The notes under the pieces were generated by a model. The model was not told the DNA's origin. It worked only from the letters and a program-made list of their open reading frames with translations, and made no database searches. 58,493 bases of DNA from Bacteroidaceae bacterium (GTDB taxonomy: Bacteria; Bacteroidota; Bacteroidia; Bacteroidales; Barnesiellaceae_A). The stretch lies in NCBI GenBank assembly GCA_017532725.1, contig JAFXIZ010000062.1, positions 1-58,493 on the forward strand, read 5' to 3'. Position 1 is the first letter of the stretch, and each line of letters starts with the position of its first letter. The position numbers and the translations under genes were made by a program. Positions 17,082-25,065 of this stretch are shown here, piece by piece.

Positions 17082-19238
17082 ATGTTGTTGACTTTTCGAC
17101 GAATGATAGGGGTTATTGTGTTGTCTTGTTGGGCTTTAGTTAGTTTGGCAGCATCAAGTTTGACACTCTATGTAGGCGATAGGGGTCTTCTCAGTACACC
17201 GTCGCCCCCTACCGGGGCTATTTCGCAAGCCGCTTGGGCATCTCGGCATTATGCTGTTTCAATTGTCGAACAAAGTGCTTATGGTTGTACGGTGAAAATT
17301 ACAGAGTATTTTACCGGTACGGCGCAAGTACAATGCGACTACTATTATTATTGGTATGATAATTACGGATATATGCATACCAATAGGGCTACTACTTATT
17401 TCAATATCTATTGTAAAGGAGTGGATATTGTATTGGGTACTACAAGTATGACATTAAAACCCGGTGAGGGACAGTATATCGATTATCGTTTGAGTCCTAC
17501 CATATCGCCCACTCCAACGGTCAGATTTTATTCGAGCAATACCAATGTTGCCACGGTCAGTAACAGTGGATATGTGCGAGGTGTAAGTAGTGGTAATGCC
17601 ACTATTACTATCGAATGCAGTGCAGGACCTTCTAAAACTTGCAGTGTATATGTCAAGCAGGTCAACCCTACGTCGGTATCTATCCCGTCGTCGCTTACGG
17701 CTTATGTAGGCGAGTCGCAGTCGATATCGGCAACGTTGTATCCTTCAGGGGCGACAACTACACTGTCGTGGTACTCGACCGATAACAGTATTGCTTCTGT
17801 TTCGTCGGGTCGCGTCACCGGAAAGGAGGAGGGTACTGCCACGATATATACCACTACATCCAACGGGCTGCGCTCCAACGATTGTACTGTAACTGTGAAG
17901 TATCGAGTTCCTACCGGTATCTCGCTGTCGTCATCTACGCTTTATCTTCCTATTGGCGAAAGCACGAAACTCTCATGCTCCGTTAAGCCATCCAATGCCA
18001 AAACCACCGTTTCGTGGTCGTCCGACAATACTGCTGTGGCTACAGTCGATGATAACGGAAATGTTACGGCACTGAAAGCCGGCAAGGCTGTGATAAAAGT
18101 ACTGACCGACAACGGATATTGGGCTACTTGCGAGGTTACCGTTCCCCCTATGCCCGAGAGCATAGAAATATCCCCTAAAATATCGTTGATGTATGGTAAA
18201 AGACGCAAAATCAATGTCGTTTCACAGCCGGCCGATGCTTATTTAAGTTTGACTTGGACCTCTGACGACAGTAAGGTTGTTACCGTAGATGCCAACGGAA
18301 CGGTTTCGGCACGCACTCCCGGTGTAGCAAATGTAACAGCAACCACCTCTAATGGAGTGTCGGCCACTTGCCGAGTTGAGGTTGAAGAACCTGTATTTAA
18401 TTTCATTGTGTGGATGCGTGATGAGGAAAAAGAGGTATATTCATTGACCGAGAAACCTCAAGTGACATTCGATGAGCAAAACATTATACTTACTACCACC
18501 CGGCAACAAATGGTGTATCCCAAAGATAGTGTCCTGAAGTTTACTATGGAAGATGCATCGATGGAGCGTATGCCCGAGTCGATAGAACTACCTCAAACGC
18601 TGGAGTTGGCATACAAACATCAAGCCCGATTGGAGTATAGTCTTTATCCCACCGATTATGATATCGAAACTACTATGGTGTGGACATCCGACAATCCCCA
18701 AGTGGTGAGTGTCGATCAATCGGGAGTCCTTACAGCCTGTGGAGTAGGCACTGCATTGGTTACCGTAACAGCCTCAAACGGTTGTGAGGCATCTTGTTTG
18801 GTGCAAGTCCCCATACCCACCTATTATTTTGTGGTGTGGTTGCAAGAGGGAGGTTTCCTTGCATATCCGTTTGCCGAAAATCCTGTAGTTACATACGAGG
18901 GTGAATTGTTGGTAATAGCAACGGTTGAAAAAGAGGTGATAATAGAGCCTTACAAAGTGAAGAAATTCACCATAAGCGACACACTCCCCGAAGACTATCC
19001 GTCGGAAGTCGTGCCAGATATCACGGAGGCGGGAATGATGTATCAAGGAGACGATTTCGTGTCGTTTGTAGGTTGTCGAGCCTATATGGATGTCTATGTC
19101 TATGCCATCAATGGTATGTTGGTAAAAACGGCTCGCACCGATGCCTACGGTAACCTCTATCTCTCATTGCAAGAGTTAGAGAAGGGTATATACATTATAA
19201 AATCAGAAGAAATAACCAGTAAAATAATGAAGCGATGA
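17082..19238 (+). CDS. Secreted bacterial Ig-like (Big_2) repeat protein
   Basis: The protein has 718 residues. The signal peptide is MLLTFRRMIGVIVLSCWALVSLAA (an alternative start at 17103 keeps it). Five Big_2-type domains are readable, at about residues 115-200, 201-280, 281-355, 356-435 and 500-580, each with the W.S.(D/N)..(V/I)ATV...G.V.....G.A.(I/V) pattern. Two extra modules of the form F(I/V)VW(M/L)....Y...E.P.VT lie at ~438-492 and ~581-635, and a sorting-like tail ends the protein (VYVYAINGMLVKTA...GIYIIKSE). Big_2 arrays usually build rod-like surface adhesins; the ligand is unknown. The stop overlaps the next gene's start by four bases (ATGA), so translation is coupled. The promoter may be phase-variable. 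Confidence 0.85.
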   Translation: MLLTFRRMIGVIVLSCWALVSLAASSLTLYVGDRGLLSTPSPPTGAISQAAWASRHYAVSIVEQSAYGCTVKITEYFTGTAQVQCDYYYYWYDNYGYMHTNRATTYFNIYCKGVDIVLGTTSMTLKPGEGQYIDYRLSPTISPTPTVRFYSSNTNVATVSNSGYVRGVSSGNATITIECSAGPSKTCSVYVKQVNPTSVSIPSSLTAYVGESQSISATLYPSGATTTLSWYSTDNSIASVSSGRVTGKEEGTATIYTTTSNGLRSNDCTVTVKYRVPTGISLSSSTLYLPIGESTKLSCSVKPSNAKTTVSWSSDNTAVATVDDNGNVTALKAGKAVIKVLTDNGYWATCEVTVPPMPESIEISPKISLMYGKRRKINVVSQPADAYLSLTWTSDDSKVVTVDANGTVSARTPGVANVTATTSNGVSATCRVEVEEPVFNFIVWMRDEEKEVYSLTEKPQVTFDEQNIILTTTRQQMVYPKDSVLKFTMEDASMERMPESIELPQTLELAYKHQARLEYSLYPTDYDIETTMVWTSDNPQVVSVDQSGVLTACGVGTALVTVTASNGCEASCLVQVPIPTYYFVVWLQEGGFLAYPFAENPVVTYEGELLVIATVEKEVIIEPYKVKKFTISDTLPEDYPSEVVPDITEAGMMYQGDDFVSFVGCRAYMDVYVYAINGMLVKTARTDAYGNLYLSLQELEKGIYIIKSEEITSKIMKR

Positions 19239-20233
19239 AAAAACAAGCATTATTCAACGCATTGAGCCTCTTGTTTGCTCTATGTATCTCTTTGCCCGTT
19301 ATGGCACAAGGTGTGATTGTTTACAAAAAAGATGGTACGCAAGTAAAGTATTCATACGAAGTACTCGATCGCATAGAGACATATAATTATGACGAAGAAC
19401 CCGAAGTGCCCGATACCCCCGGCAGTGGTGACGTATCGGGTAGCGAGTTTGACATTTTTGCGTCACTCTCTTACGACGATATGGTGTATGTTGAGGGAGG
19501 CACCTTCCTGATAGGAGCGCAAACGTCAAGCAGCAGTTCGGCTAACTACGACAGTGATGCTGAAAGCGATGAAAGCCCGGTACACAGTGTAACCCTATCG
19601 TCATACTATATAGGCAAATACGAAGTAACCCAACAGTTGTGGGAGTATGTAATGAACTACACCGGTGCAGCCGCCGATGGTACAATATTGAGTGCTGTAG
19701 CATCCGACCCGTGGTTGGGCGATGACAATCCCTCATCGACTTATGGCAAAGGCGATTACTATCCTGCATACTGTGTAAGTTATGAAGATATAGTCAATCA
19801 TTTTATTCCACGCCTGAATAAGATAACCGGTAAGACCTTCCGATTGCCCACCGAGGCCGAGTGGGAGTATGCCGCCCGAGGAGGCAACCAATCGAAAGGC
19901 TGCAAATACAGTGGTAGCAACACTATCGGCGACGTAGCGTGGTACACGAACAACGCATCATCCACGACGCACCAAGTAGGCACCAAGCAAGCCAATGAAT
20001 TAGGCATCTACGATATGAGTGGTAATGTATATGAATGGTGCAGTGATTGGTATGGAAGTTACAGCAGTACGTCGCAGACCGATCCCACAGGCCCCACATC
20101 AGGCTCTCGCCGTATGCTTCGGGGTGGTAGCAGGAGCGGCAATGCGCGGAACTGCCGAGTGTCGAATCGCTTCTACGATACTCCGTCGTATCGCAGCTAC
20201 TACTACGGCTTCCGCCTTGTTTGTGTTCCATAG
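19235..20233 (+). CDS. Exported SUMF1/formylglycine-generating-enzyme-like protein
   Basis: The protein has 332 residues with a signal peptide (MKKQALFNALSLLFALCISLPVMAQ). After a short GVIVYKKDGTQVKYSYEVLD segment and an acidic linker, the SUMF1/FGE-sulfatase fold runs from about residue 85: MVYVEGGTFLIG, YYIGKYEVTQQLWEYV, RLPTEAEWEYAARGG, GIYDMSGNVYEWCSDWYG, and RMLRGGS to YYGFRLV. In true formylglycine-generating enzymes two cysteines follow GGS (third and eighth positions). Here the third is Gly and only the eighth (NCRV) is Cys, so classic sulfatase activation is unlikely. It is translationally coupled to the Big_2 adhesin, which suggests a binding or modifying partner (inferred). Confidence 0.85.
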   Translation: MKKQALFNALSLLFALCISLPVMAQGVIVYKKDGTQVKYSYEVLDRIETYNYDEEPEVPDTPGSGDVSGSEFDIFASLSYDDMVYVEGGTFLIGAQTSSSSSANYDSDAESDESPVHSVTLSSYYIGKYEVTQQLWEYVMNYTGAAADGTILSAVASDPWLGDDNPSSTYGKGDYYPAYCVSYEDIVNHFIPRLNKITGKTFRLPTEAEWEYAARGGNQSKGCKYSGSNTIGDVAWYTNNASSTTHQVGTKQANELGIYDMSGNVYEWCSDWYGSYSSTSQTDPTGPTSGSRRMLRGGSRSGNARNCRVSNRFYDTPSYRSYYYGFRLVCVP

Positions 20234-20292
20234 CCTACGGCTTGTAAGTTAGCCATAAAGGGGGGCTATATAGTTGAGAGTTTAGGGTTTAA
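20232..20292 (+). repeat. Intergenic repeat, copy A (inverted relative to copy B at 31462-31520)
   Basis: The segment begins at the stop codon of the SUMF1-like gene with AGCCTACGGCTTGTAAGTTA and continues about 60 bp. It matches the reverse complement of 31462-31520 with few differences. Both copies lie 3' of a gene on that gene's strand. Confidence 0.75.
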
Positions 20293-20298
20293 GGCGTA

Positions 20299-20374
20299 GA
20301 GACGCGACGCTCGCGTCTCCCTCTGCCGACGTAGGCGAGGGGTAATGAGCATTAGTGCTACGTCTTCGACGTAG
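20299..20374. repeat. Cluster of short palindromes
   Basis: GAGACGCGA-CGC-TCGCGTCTC (20299-20319) and CTACGTC-TTC-GACGTAG (20358-20374) are perfect hairpins. The word CGTCTTCGACGTA also occurs, inverted, in the palindrome cluster near 31.6 kb. They resemble REP-type intergenic elements. Confidence 0.6.
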
Positions 20375-20424
20375 TATCACGCACTGTAAGTTTGCCAACA
20401 CCGAAATATCGCCTGCAAGACGTG

Positions 20425-20451
20425 TCGAGGGCTGACAGCCCCTCGATTTTT
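20425..20451 (+). terminator. Hairpin with T run, likely terminator
   Basis: TCGAGGG pairs with CCCTCGA around a small GCTGACAGC hairpin, and TTTTT follows. It sits between two convergent genes. Confidence 0.6.
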
Positions 20452-20471
20452 GTGTCTGTACTATTTCCTAC

Positions 20472-21428
20472 TTACTCTTGTGAACGGAAGTGGCGAATGC
20501 GTTGCTTGATGTTTTTGCGCAGGTGTTCGCTATATACCCAAGGCTCTATGCCGTGGTAGTCGCCTACATTGAGGATGTCGAGGATGTTGGGCAGATAACT
20601 GCCGTCGAAGCCCTCTAATACCAATACTTGGTGTTCGGGCGAGAGTGTTACGGTAACCGAGTCGTTGAGTTGTGCCGGTGTGGCATCGGTGCGCCAATTT
20701 ACGGGGTTGATGCACATTACATTGGGCGCGGCTATTACGGGCTTGACATATTTTACGTCCGAAACGGAGTTGTAGCATATTGTTATGCCTATATCGGTAG
20801 AGTCGGTGGCTGCTACGATGTGTGGGGCTGTTGCAACATCGTCGGGGGTTACTTTGTAGCCTAATACGTATGCTGCTACCATACGCTTGCGCACCTCCTC
20901 GGGCATTACTTTCATCAGTTCTACCACCGATTTGCCTCCTTGACTGAAGCCTGCCAATACAAATGGGCGATTGTTGTTGAGGTGCTTGATGAAGTGGTTG
21001 AATGCGTTGTGAACATCCTTGAACGACACCTCTTGATAGCGATGGTTTATCAACTCCTCATCGAGCGTTGCCCAAGTGTCGAGCGTGATGTGACGGTAGT
21101 AGGGCGAGTAGAAGTTGTTTCCATCGGCCATATACGCTGCCACGCCTTTCATTTCGATGGCCATATTGTCGCGATGCTGCACGTTGTGTACATCGGCATA
21201 GTGGCATACCACCCCGTCGGTGGTTGTCCAATCGAACTCCCAAGTGGAGGGTATGTAGAATACATCGGCACCGTTGCCGGCTGTGTCGTTCGGCTCATTG
21301 TACCACATTACATCGGCAGTATAGTCGGGTGCCGATGGGATGTAATCGGTCGTTGCAGGATTGTTGTTGTCGCAAGCGAGTAGGGTGCTTGCTATGGCAA
21401 ATAATATGTATAGTGTCGCTCTTTTCAT
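20472..21428 (-). CDS. DUF3089 alpha/beta-hydrolase-like lipoprotein
   Basis: The protein has 318 residues. The lipoprotein signal is MKRATLYILFAIASTLLAC with lipidated C19. The rest matches DUF3089: DVFYIPSTWEF, NFYSPYYRHITLDTW, and the nucleophile elbow AGFSQGG with Ser162. This fold suggests a serine hydrolase such as an esterase or lipase at the cell envelope; the substrate is not known. It is downstream of ettA on the same strand, but a strong terminator (21459-21509) lies between, so it is probably transcribed separately. I see no consensus promoter. Confidence 0.85.
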   Translation of the reverse strand: MKRATLYILFAIASTLLACDNNNPATTDYIPSAPDYTADVMWYNEPNDTAGNGADVFYIPSTWEFDWTTTDGVVCHYADVHNVQHRDNMAIEMKGVAAYMADGNNFYSPYYRHITLDTWATLDEELINHRYQEVSFKDVHNAFNHFIKHLNNNRPFVLAGFSQGGKSVVELMKVMPEEVRKRMVAAYVLGYKVTPDDVATAPHIVAATDSTDIGITICYNSVSDVKYVKPVIAAPNVMCINPVNWRTDATPAQLNDSVTVTLSPEHQVLVLEGFDGSYLPNILDILNVGDYHGIEPWVYSEHLRKNIKQRIRHFRSQE

Positions 21429-21458
21429 TGTTGAAGGAAATATTGATGTGATGTGATG

Positions 21459-21509
21459 GAAAAATAGTCTGCCTTATATGCCGAGGATTAGACACATAGG
21501 CAGACTATT
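21459..21509 (-). terminator. Terminator of the ruvX-def-ettA operon
   Basis: A perfect 12-bp stem (AATAGTCTGCCT 21463-21474 / AGGCAGACTATT 21498-21509). On the minus strand the stem runs into five U. Confidence 0.85.
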
Positions 21510-21526
21510 GTTATGCAGGTAGTAAA

Positions 21527-23212
21527 TTACTCGCCAAACTTGCGATAGCGCACACGTTGAGGCTCTACGTCGCCCATACGACGGCGTTTGTTCTCTTCGT
21601 ATTCGCTGTATGAGCCTTCGAAGAAGAATACCTCCGAGTTGCCCTCAAAGGCAAGGATGTGTGTACATATACGGTCGAGGAACCAACGGTCGTGCGATAC
21701 AACTACTGCACAGCCGGCAAAGTTCTCAAGACCCTCCTCCAATGCGCGCAGTGTGTTTACGTCGATGTCGTTGGTAGGCTCGTCGAGCAACAATACGTTG
21801 CCCTCTTCCTTGAGCGCCATAGCCAAGTGCAGACGGTTACGCTCACCACCCGACAGCACGCCTATAAGTTTCTCTTGGTCGGCACCTGTAAAGTTGAAGC
21901 GCGATAGATATGCGCGAGCATTCATTTCGCGACCACCCATACGGAAGGTCTCTTGTCCACCCGATATAACTTGATATACGCTCTTTTCGGGGTCTATATC
22001 CTTGTGTGTTTGGTCAACATAAGCAATTTTTACTGTTTCGCCCACGTCGAAACTACCCTTATCGACCTTCTCTTGCTCCATAATAAGACGGAACAGTGTA
22101 GTCTTACCGGCACCGTTAGGGCCTATAACGCCTACGATACCATTGGGAGGCAACATAAAGTTGAGGTTGTCGAAGAGGAGTTTCTCGCCGTAAGCCTTGG
22201 CAACGCCTTGAGCCTCGATAACCTTGTTACCCAAGCGAGGTCCGTTGGGTATGAATATCTCGAGTTTCTCCTCGCGTTCCTTTTGGTCTTCGTTGAGCAG
22301 TCGGTCGTATGAGTTAAGACGGGCTTTACCCTTGGCTTGACGTGCCTTGGGAGCCATACGCACCCATTCAAGTTCGCGTTCGAGCGTTTTGCGACGCTTG
22401 CTGGCTTGCTTCTCTTCCATAGCGAGGCGTTTGGTCTTTTGGTCGAGCCACGATGTGTAGTTGCCTTGCCAAGGAATACCCTCGCCGCGATCGAGTTCGA
22501 GAATCCAACCGGCAACGTGGTCGAGGAAGTAACGGTCGTGGGTAATGGCAATAACCGTACCCTTGTATTGTTGCAAGTGTTGCTCCAGCCAATCGATGCT
22601 CTCGGCGTCGAGGTGGTTGGTAGGCTCGTCGAGCAATAGGATGTCGGGTTGTTGCAACAACAGACGGCACAATGCCACACGGCGACGCTCACCACCCGAG
22701 AGGAACTTGATTTGTTGATCCTCGGGAGGACAACGCAATGCATCCATAGCGCGTTCCAAACGGTTGTCGAGATTCCACGCATCGGTAGCATCTATTTGGT
22801 CTTGCAACTCGGCTTGTCGGTTGATGAGAGCCTCCATCTTATCGGGGTCTTCAAGCACCTCGGGGTCGCAGAAAGCCTCATTCACGCGCTCATATTCGGC
22901 AAGAATGTCGAGTATGGGTTGTACACCTTCGCGCACAACTTCGATAACGGTCTTTTCGTTGTCGAGTTTAGGCTCTTGCTCAAGGTAGCCCACCGAGTAG
23001 CCCGGTGAGAATACTACCTCGCCTTGGTATGACTTCTCTACACCGGCTATAATCTTGAGGAGGGTCGATTTACCCGAGCCGTTAAGACCGATGATACCAA
23101 TCTTGGCACCATAGAAAAATGAAAGGTAGATGTCTTTAAGCACTTGTTTGTGAGGCGGGAAAATCTTGCTTACACCCACCATCGAAAAAATTACTTTTTT
23201 GTCGTCTGCCAT
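21527..23212 (-). CDS. ettA: Energy-dependent translational throttle ABC-F protein
   Basis: This 561-residue cytoplasmic ABC-F ATPase has two nucleotide-binding domains and no membrane part. Domain 1: Walker A IGLNGSGKST (residues 41-50), signature LSGGERRRVALCRLLL, Walker B ILLLDEPTNHLDAES. Domain 2: GVIGPNGAGKTTLFRL, LSGGERNRLHLAMAL, VLLLDEPTNDIDVNTL. Length and the interdomain linker (KRRKTLERELEWVRM...RQAKGKARL) match EttA, which binds the ribosomal E site and gates early elongation according to ATP/ADP levels. It lies after def with a 65-bp gap and without a clear promoter, so it is probably the last gene of a ruvX-def-ettA operon. Confidence 0.95.
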   Translation of the reverse strand: MADDKKVIFSMVGVSKIFPPHKQVLKDIYLSFFYGAKIGIIGLNGSGKSTLLKIIAGVEKSYQGEVVFSPGYSVGYLEQEPKLDNEKTVIEVVREGVQPILDILAEYERVNEAFCDPEVLEDPDKMEALINRQAELQDQIDATDAWNLDNRLERAMDALRCPPEDQQIKFLSGGERRRVALCRLLLQQPDILLLDEPTNHLDAESIDWLEQHLQQYKGTVIAITHDRYFLDHVAGWILELDRGEGIPWQGNYTSWLDQKTKRLAMEEKQASKRRKTLERELEWVRMAPKARQAKGKARLNSYDRLLNEDQKEREEKLEIFIPNGPRLGNKVIEAQGVAKAYGEKLLFDNLNFMLPPNGIVGVIGPNGAGKTTLFRLIMEQEKVDKGSFDVGETVKIAYVDQTHKDIDPEKSVYQVISGGQETFRMGGREMNARAYLSRFNFTGADQEKLIGVLSGGERNRLHLAMALKEEGNVLLLDEPTNDIDVNTLRALEEGLENFAGCAVVVSHDRWFLDRICTHILAFEGNSEVFFFEGSYSEYEENKRRRMGDVEPQRVRYRKFGE

Positions 23213-23277
23213 AGTTTTTTGCTTTAAGCCGTTTGTTGTAGGCTTGTATGTGGTTATTAAAATTTATTTTCTTATCG

Positions 23278-23841
23278 TTATTTCACACCGGCTGCTTTCA
23301 CGCGATAGCCACAGTTGATTTTACCTTTGATAATGTTGGTGACTTTCGACTTGATGAGTTGCTTGCGAATGGGCGAAATGTGGTCGATAAATACCTTGCC
23401 CTCAAGGTGGTCGCACTCGTGTTGTACAACGCGTGCAAGGTAGCCCTCAATCACTTCGTCGTGTTCGACAAAATTCTCGTCGTACCAATGCAGGTGTATC
23501 TTCTCGATGCGAGTTACCGACTCGTGTATGCCCGGAATACTGAGGCAACCCTCTTCCGACGAACACTTCTTGCCGTCTTCAACCACCTCGAGAGTGGGAT
23601 TGATAAGTGTCATTTTCACACCGGCCAACTCGGGGTGCATCTCGCTGCAAGGGTCAACATCGATAACAACCAATCGGATAGAACGACCTATCTGTGGCGC
23701 AGCAAGACCGATACCGTCGGTAGCATACATCGTTTCGTACATATCGGCAATGAGTTTCTCCAAGTCGGGATAGTTGGCATCAATAGGTTCTGCCACTTTG
23801 CGTATTACGGGGTGTCCGTAAAGATAAACAGGTAATATCAT
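23278..23841 (-). CDS. def: Peptide deformylase
   Basis: This 187-residue enzyme removes the N-terminal formyl group from nascent proteins. All three signature motifs are present: [10 protein letters not shown] (residues 43-52), EGCLS (97-101) and HECDH (141-145). The Cys of motif 2 and the two His of motif 3 bind the metal, and the Glu of HEcDH is the catalytic base. Its start overlaps the ruvX stop by four bases (ATGA), so translation is coupled. The order ruvX-def with a translation factor downstream fits a housekeeping operon. Confidence 0.97.
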   Translation of the reverse strand: MILPVYLYGHPVIRKVAEPIDANYPDLEKLIADMYETMYATDGIGLAAPQIGRSIRLVVIDVDPCSEMHPELAGVKMTLINPTLEVVEDGKKCSSEEGCLSIPGIHESVTRIEKIHLHWYDENFVEHDEVIEGYLARVVQHECDHLEGKVFIDHISPIRKQLIKSKVTNIIKGKINCGYRVKAAGVK

Positions 23842-24263
23842 AATCGATTATATTTTTTGCTTTCCAAATAGTCTTGTAATATTATGGTGGCACTTATCTC
23901 ATCGACCAACTCCTTGTTGCGACGCGCCATACGCCCCAAGCCGGCATCAATCATCGTGCGATGCGCTATGACCGAGGTAAAACGCTCATCGTATAACTCT
24001 ACCTTCATATCGGGGAAGTGCTTGTGCAGTAGGTTGAGAAACGTAGTTACATAGCGCATATTCTCCGACGGTTGGTTGTTGGTCTGCTTGGGCTTGCCTA
24101 CAACGATACACTCTACGGGCTCTTGAGCAATGTATTTGCGAATAAAGTCAATCAATTCGCCCGAGCCTACCGTAGTAAGTCCGTTGGCAATAATCTGCAA
24201 GGTATCGGTTACGGCAATACCGCAACGCTTGCGTCCATAATCTATAGCCATAATTCGTGCCAT
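23838..24263 (-). CDS. ruvX: Putative pre-16S rRNA nuclease / Holliday-junction resolvase-like protein
   Basis: This 141-residue protein belongs to the YqgF/RuvX family with an RNase H-like fold, proposed to process the 5' end of 16S rRNA. Visible motifs are [17 protein letters not shown] (first catalytic Asp), [33 protein letters not shown] and [14 protein letters not shown] (last acidic residues). A consensus promoter (-7 box 24268-24275) ends five bases before the ATG, so the mRNA would be leaderless or nearly so. If the true transcription start is a few bases further in, the Met at 24251 (MAIDYG) would be the start instead. Confidence 0.93.
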   Translation of the reverse strand: MARIMAIDYGRKRCGIAVTDTLQIIANGLTTVGSGELIDFIRKYIAQEPVECIVVGKPKQTNNQPSENMRYVTTFLNLLHKHFPDMKVELYDERFTSVIAHRTMIDAGLGRMARRNKELVDEISATIILQDYLESKKYNRL

Positions 24264-24267
24264 TTGG

Positions 24268-24298
24268 CAAAGATACGATTTTTGTTGCTAATGTCAAA
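24268..24298 (-). promoter_or_regulatory. Perfect promoter directly before ruvX
   Basis: Read on the minus strand: TTTG (24298-24295), a 19-bp spacer, TATCTTTG (24275-24268). The predicted start point (about 24264) is adjacent to the ruvX ATG at 24263. Confidence 0.75.
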
Positions 24299-24366
24299 CG
24301 AAATTCGATGCAGTGTGTGCGATAAAAAAAATTGCGTGTGCTAAAAATGAAAAAAGAACGCTCGTC

Positions 24367-24398
24367 TTGATTTGTATAGATATTTTTGGTTATCTTTA
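24367..24398 (+). promoter_or_regulatory. Near-consensus promoter for the pRiA4b-like gene
   Basis: TTG (24367-24369), a 21-bp spacer and TATCTTTA (24391-24398), one base off TAnnTTTG. It lies 80 bp before the ATG at 24478. Confidence 0.4.
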
Positions 24399-24477
24399 CG
24401 CCATAAATAAGCACTGTCGGTGTTGTGCCGGCCGGCTTATGCCACTGTAATGATAATTATATAATAAGAACATAGAT

Positions 24478-25026
24478 ATGATATACAAGTTTTTAATCGT
24501 TTCGGATGAAGTTGATGACTTCAAGCGTGTGATAAAAATAGACTCTGATGCAACCTTCAAGGAGTTGAACGATGCCATACTCGACTCGGTAGGTTACACC
24601 CACGACCAGATGACCTCATTCTTCATTTGTGAAGATGACTGGGAAAAGACCACCGAGGTAACCCTTGTCGATATGGGTCGCGACAGCGATGAAGATATAT
24701 GGTTGATGGAAAAGACCCGCTTGAGCGATCTCGTGGAGGATGAAGGTCAACGACTTATGTATGTATTCGACTATCTTACCGATCGTGCATTCTTTATGGA
24801 GTTGCGCGAAACAATCTTCGGAGAGGAGTTGGATGCCCCCGTATGCACCAAGTCGGTAGGCGATGCTCCGGCTCAAATGGTAGATTTTGAAGAGGTCGAG
24901 AAGAAAATCGCTCAACAGGCTGCTGTCGATGACCTCGATGCCGACTTCTATGGTGCCGATGACTATGATATATCGGAACTTGATGAAGATAGTTTCGGCA
25001 GTTACGACCCCTCAATGGATTATTAA
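24478..25026 (+). CDS. Plasmid pRiA4b ORF-3-like protein (IS1096 passenger-like domain)
   Basis: The protein has 182 residues and is cytoplasmic. The N-terminal ~120 residues have the pRiA4b ORF-3 pattern: MIYKFLIVSDEV..FKRVIKI, TFKELNDAILDSVGY, MTSFFICEDDWE, LSDLVEDEGQRLMYVFDYL. The last ~50 residues are strongly acidic (DDLDADFYGADDYDISELDE). This domain was named after plasmid and IS1096 neighbours, but chromosomal copies are common in Bacteroidales and no transposase or inverted repeat is nearby, so I do not call a mobile element. Function unknown. The S9 peptidase starts 39 bp downstream, without a terminator between. Confidence 0.8.
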   Translation: MIYKFLIVSDEVDDFKRVIKIDSDATFKELNDAILDSVGYTHDQMTSFFICEDDWEKTTEVTLVDMGRDSDEDIWLMEKTRLSDLVEDEGQRLMYVFDYLTDRAFFMELRETIFGEELDAPVCTKSVGDAPAQMVDFEEVEKKIAQQAAVDDLDADFYGADDYDISELDEDSFGSYDPSMDY

Positions 25027-25065
25027 TACCTACCACAATAGTGGAAAACACACATAAACATAACT

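Noticed and set aside
23248..23835. 195-codon plus-strand ORF over def
   Set aside because: It is antisense to peptide deformylase, all of whose motifs are intact.
24478..25026. IS1096-related mobile element
   Set aside because: Only the passenger-like domain is present. No transposase, terminal inverted repeat or target duplication is visible.
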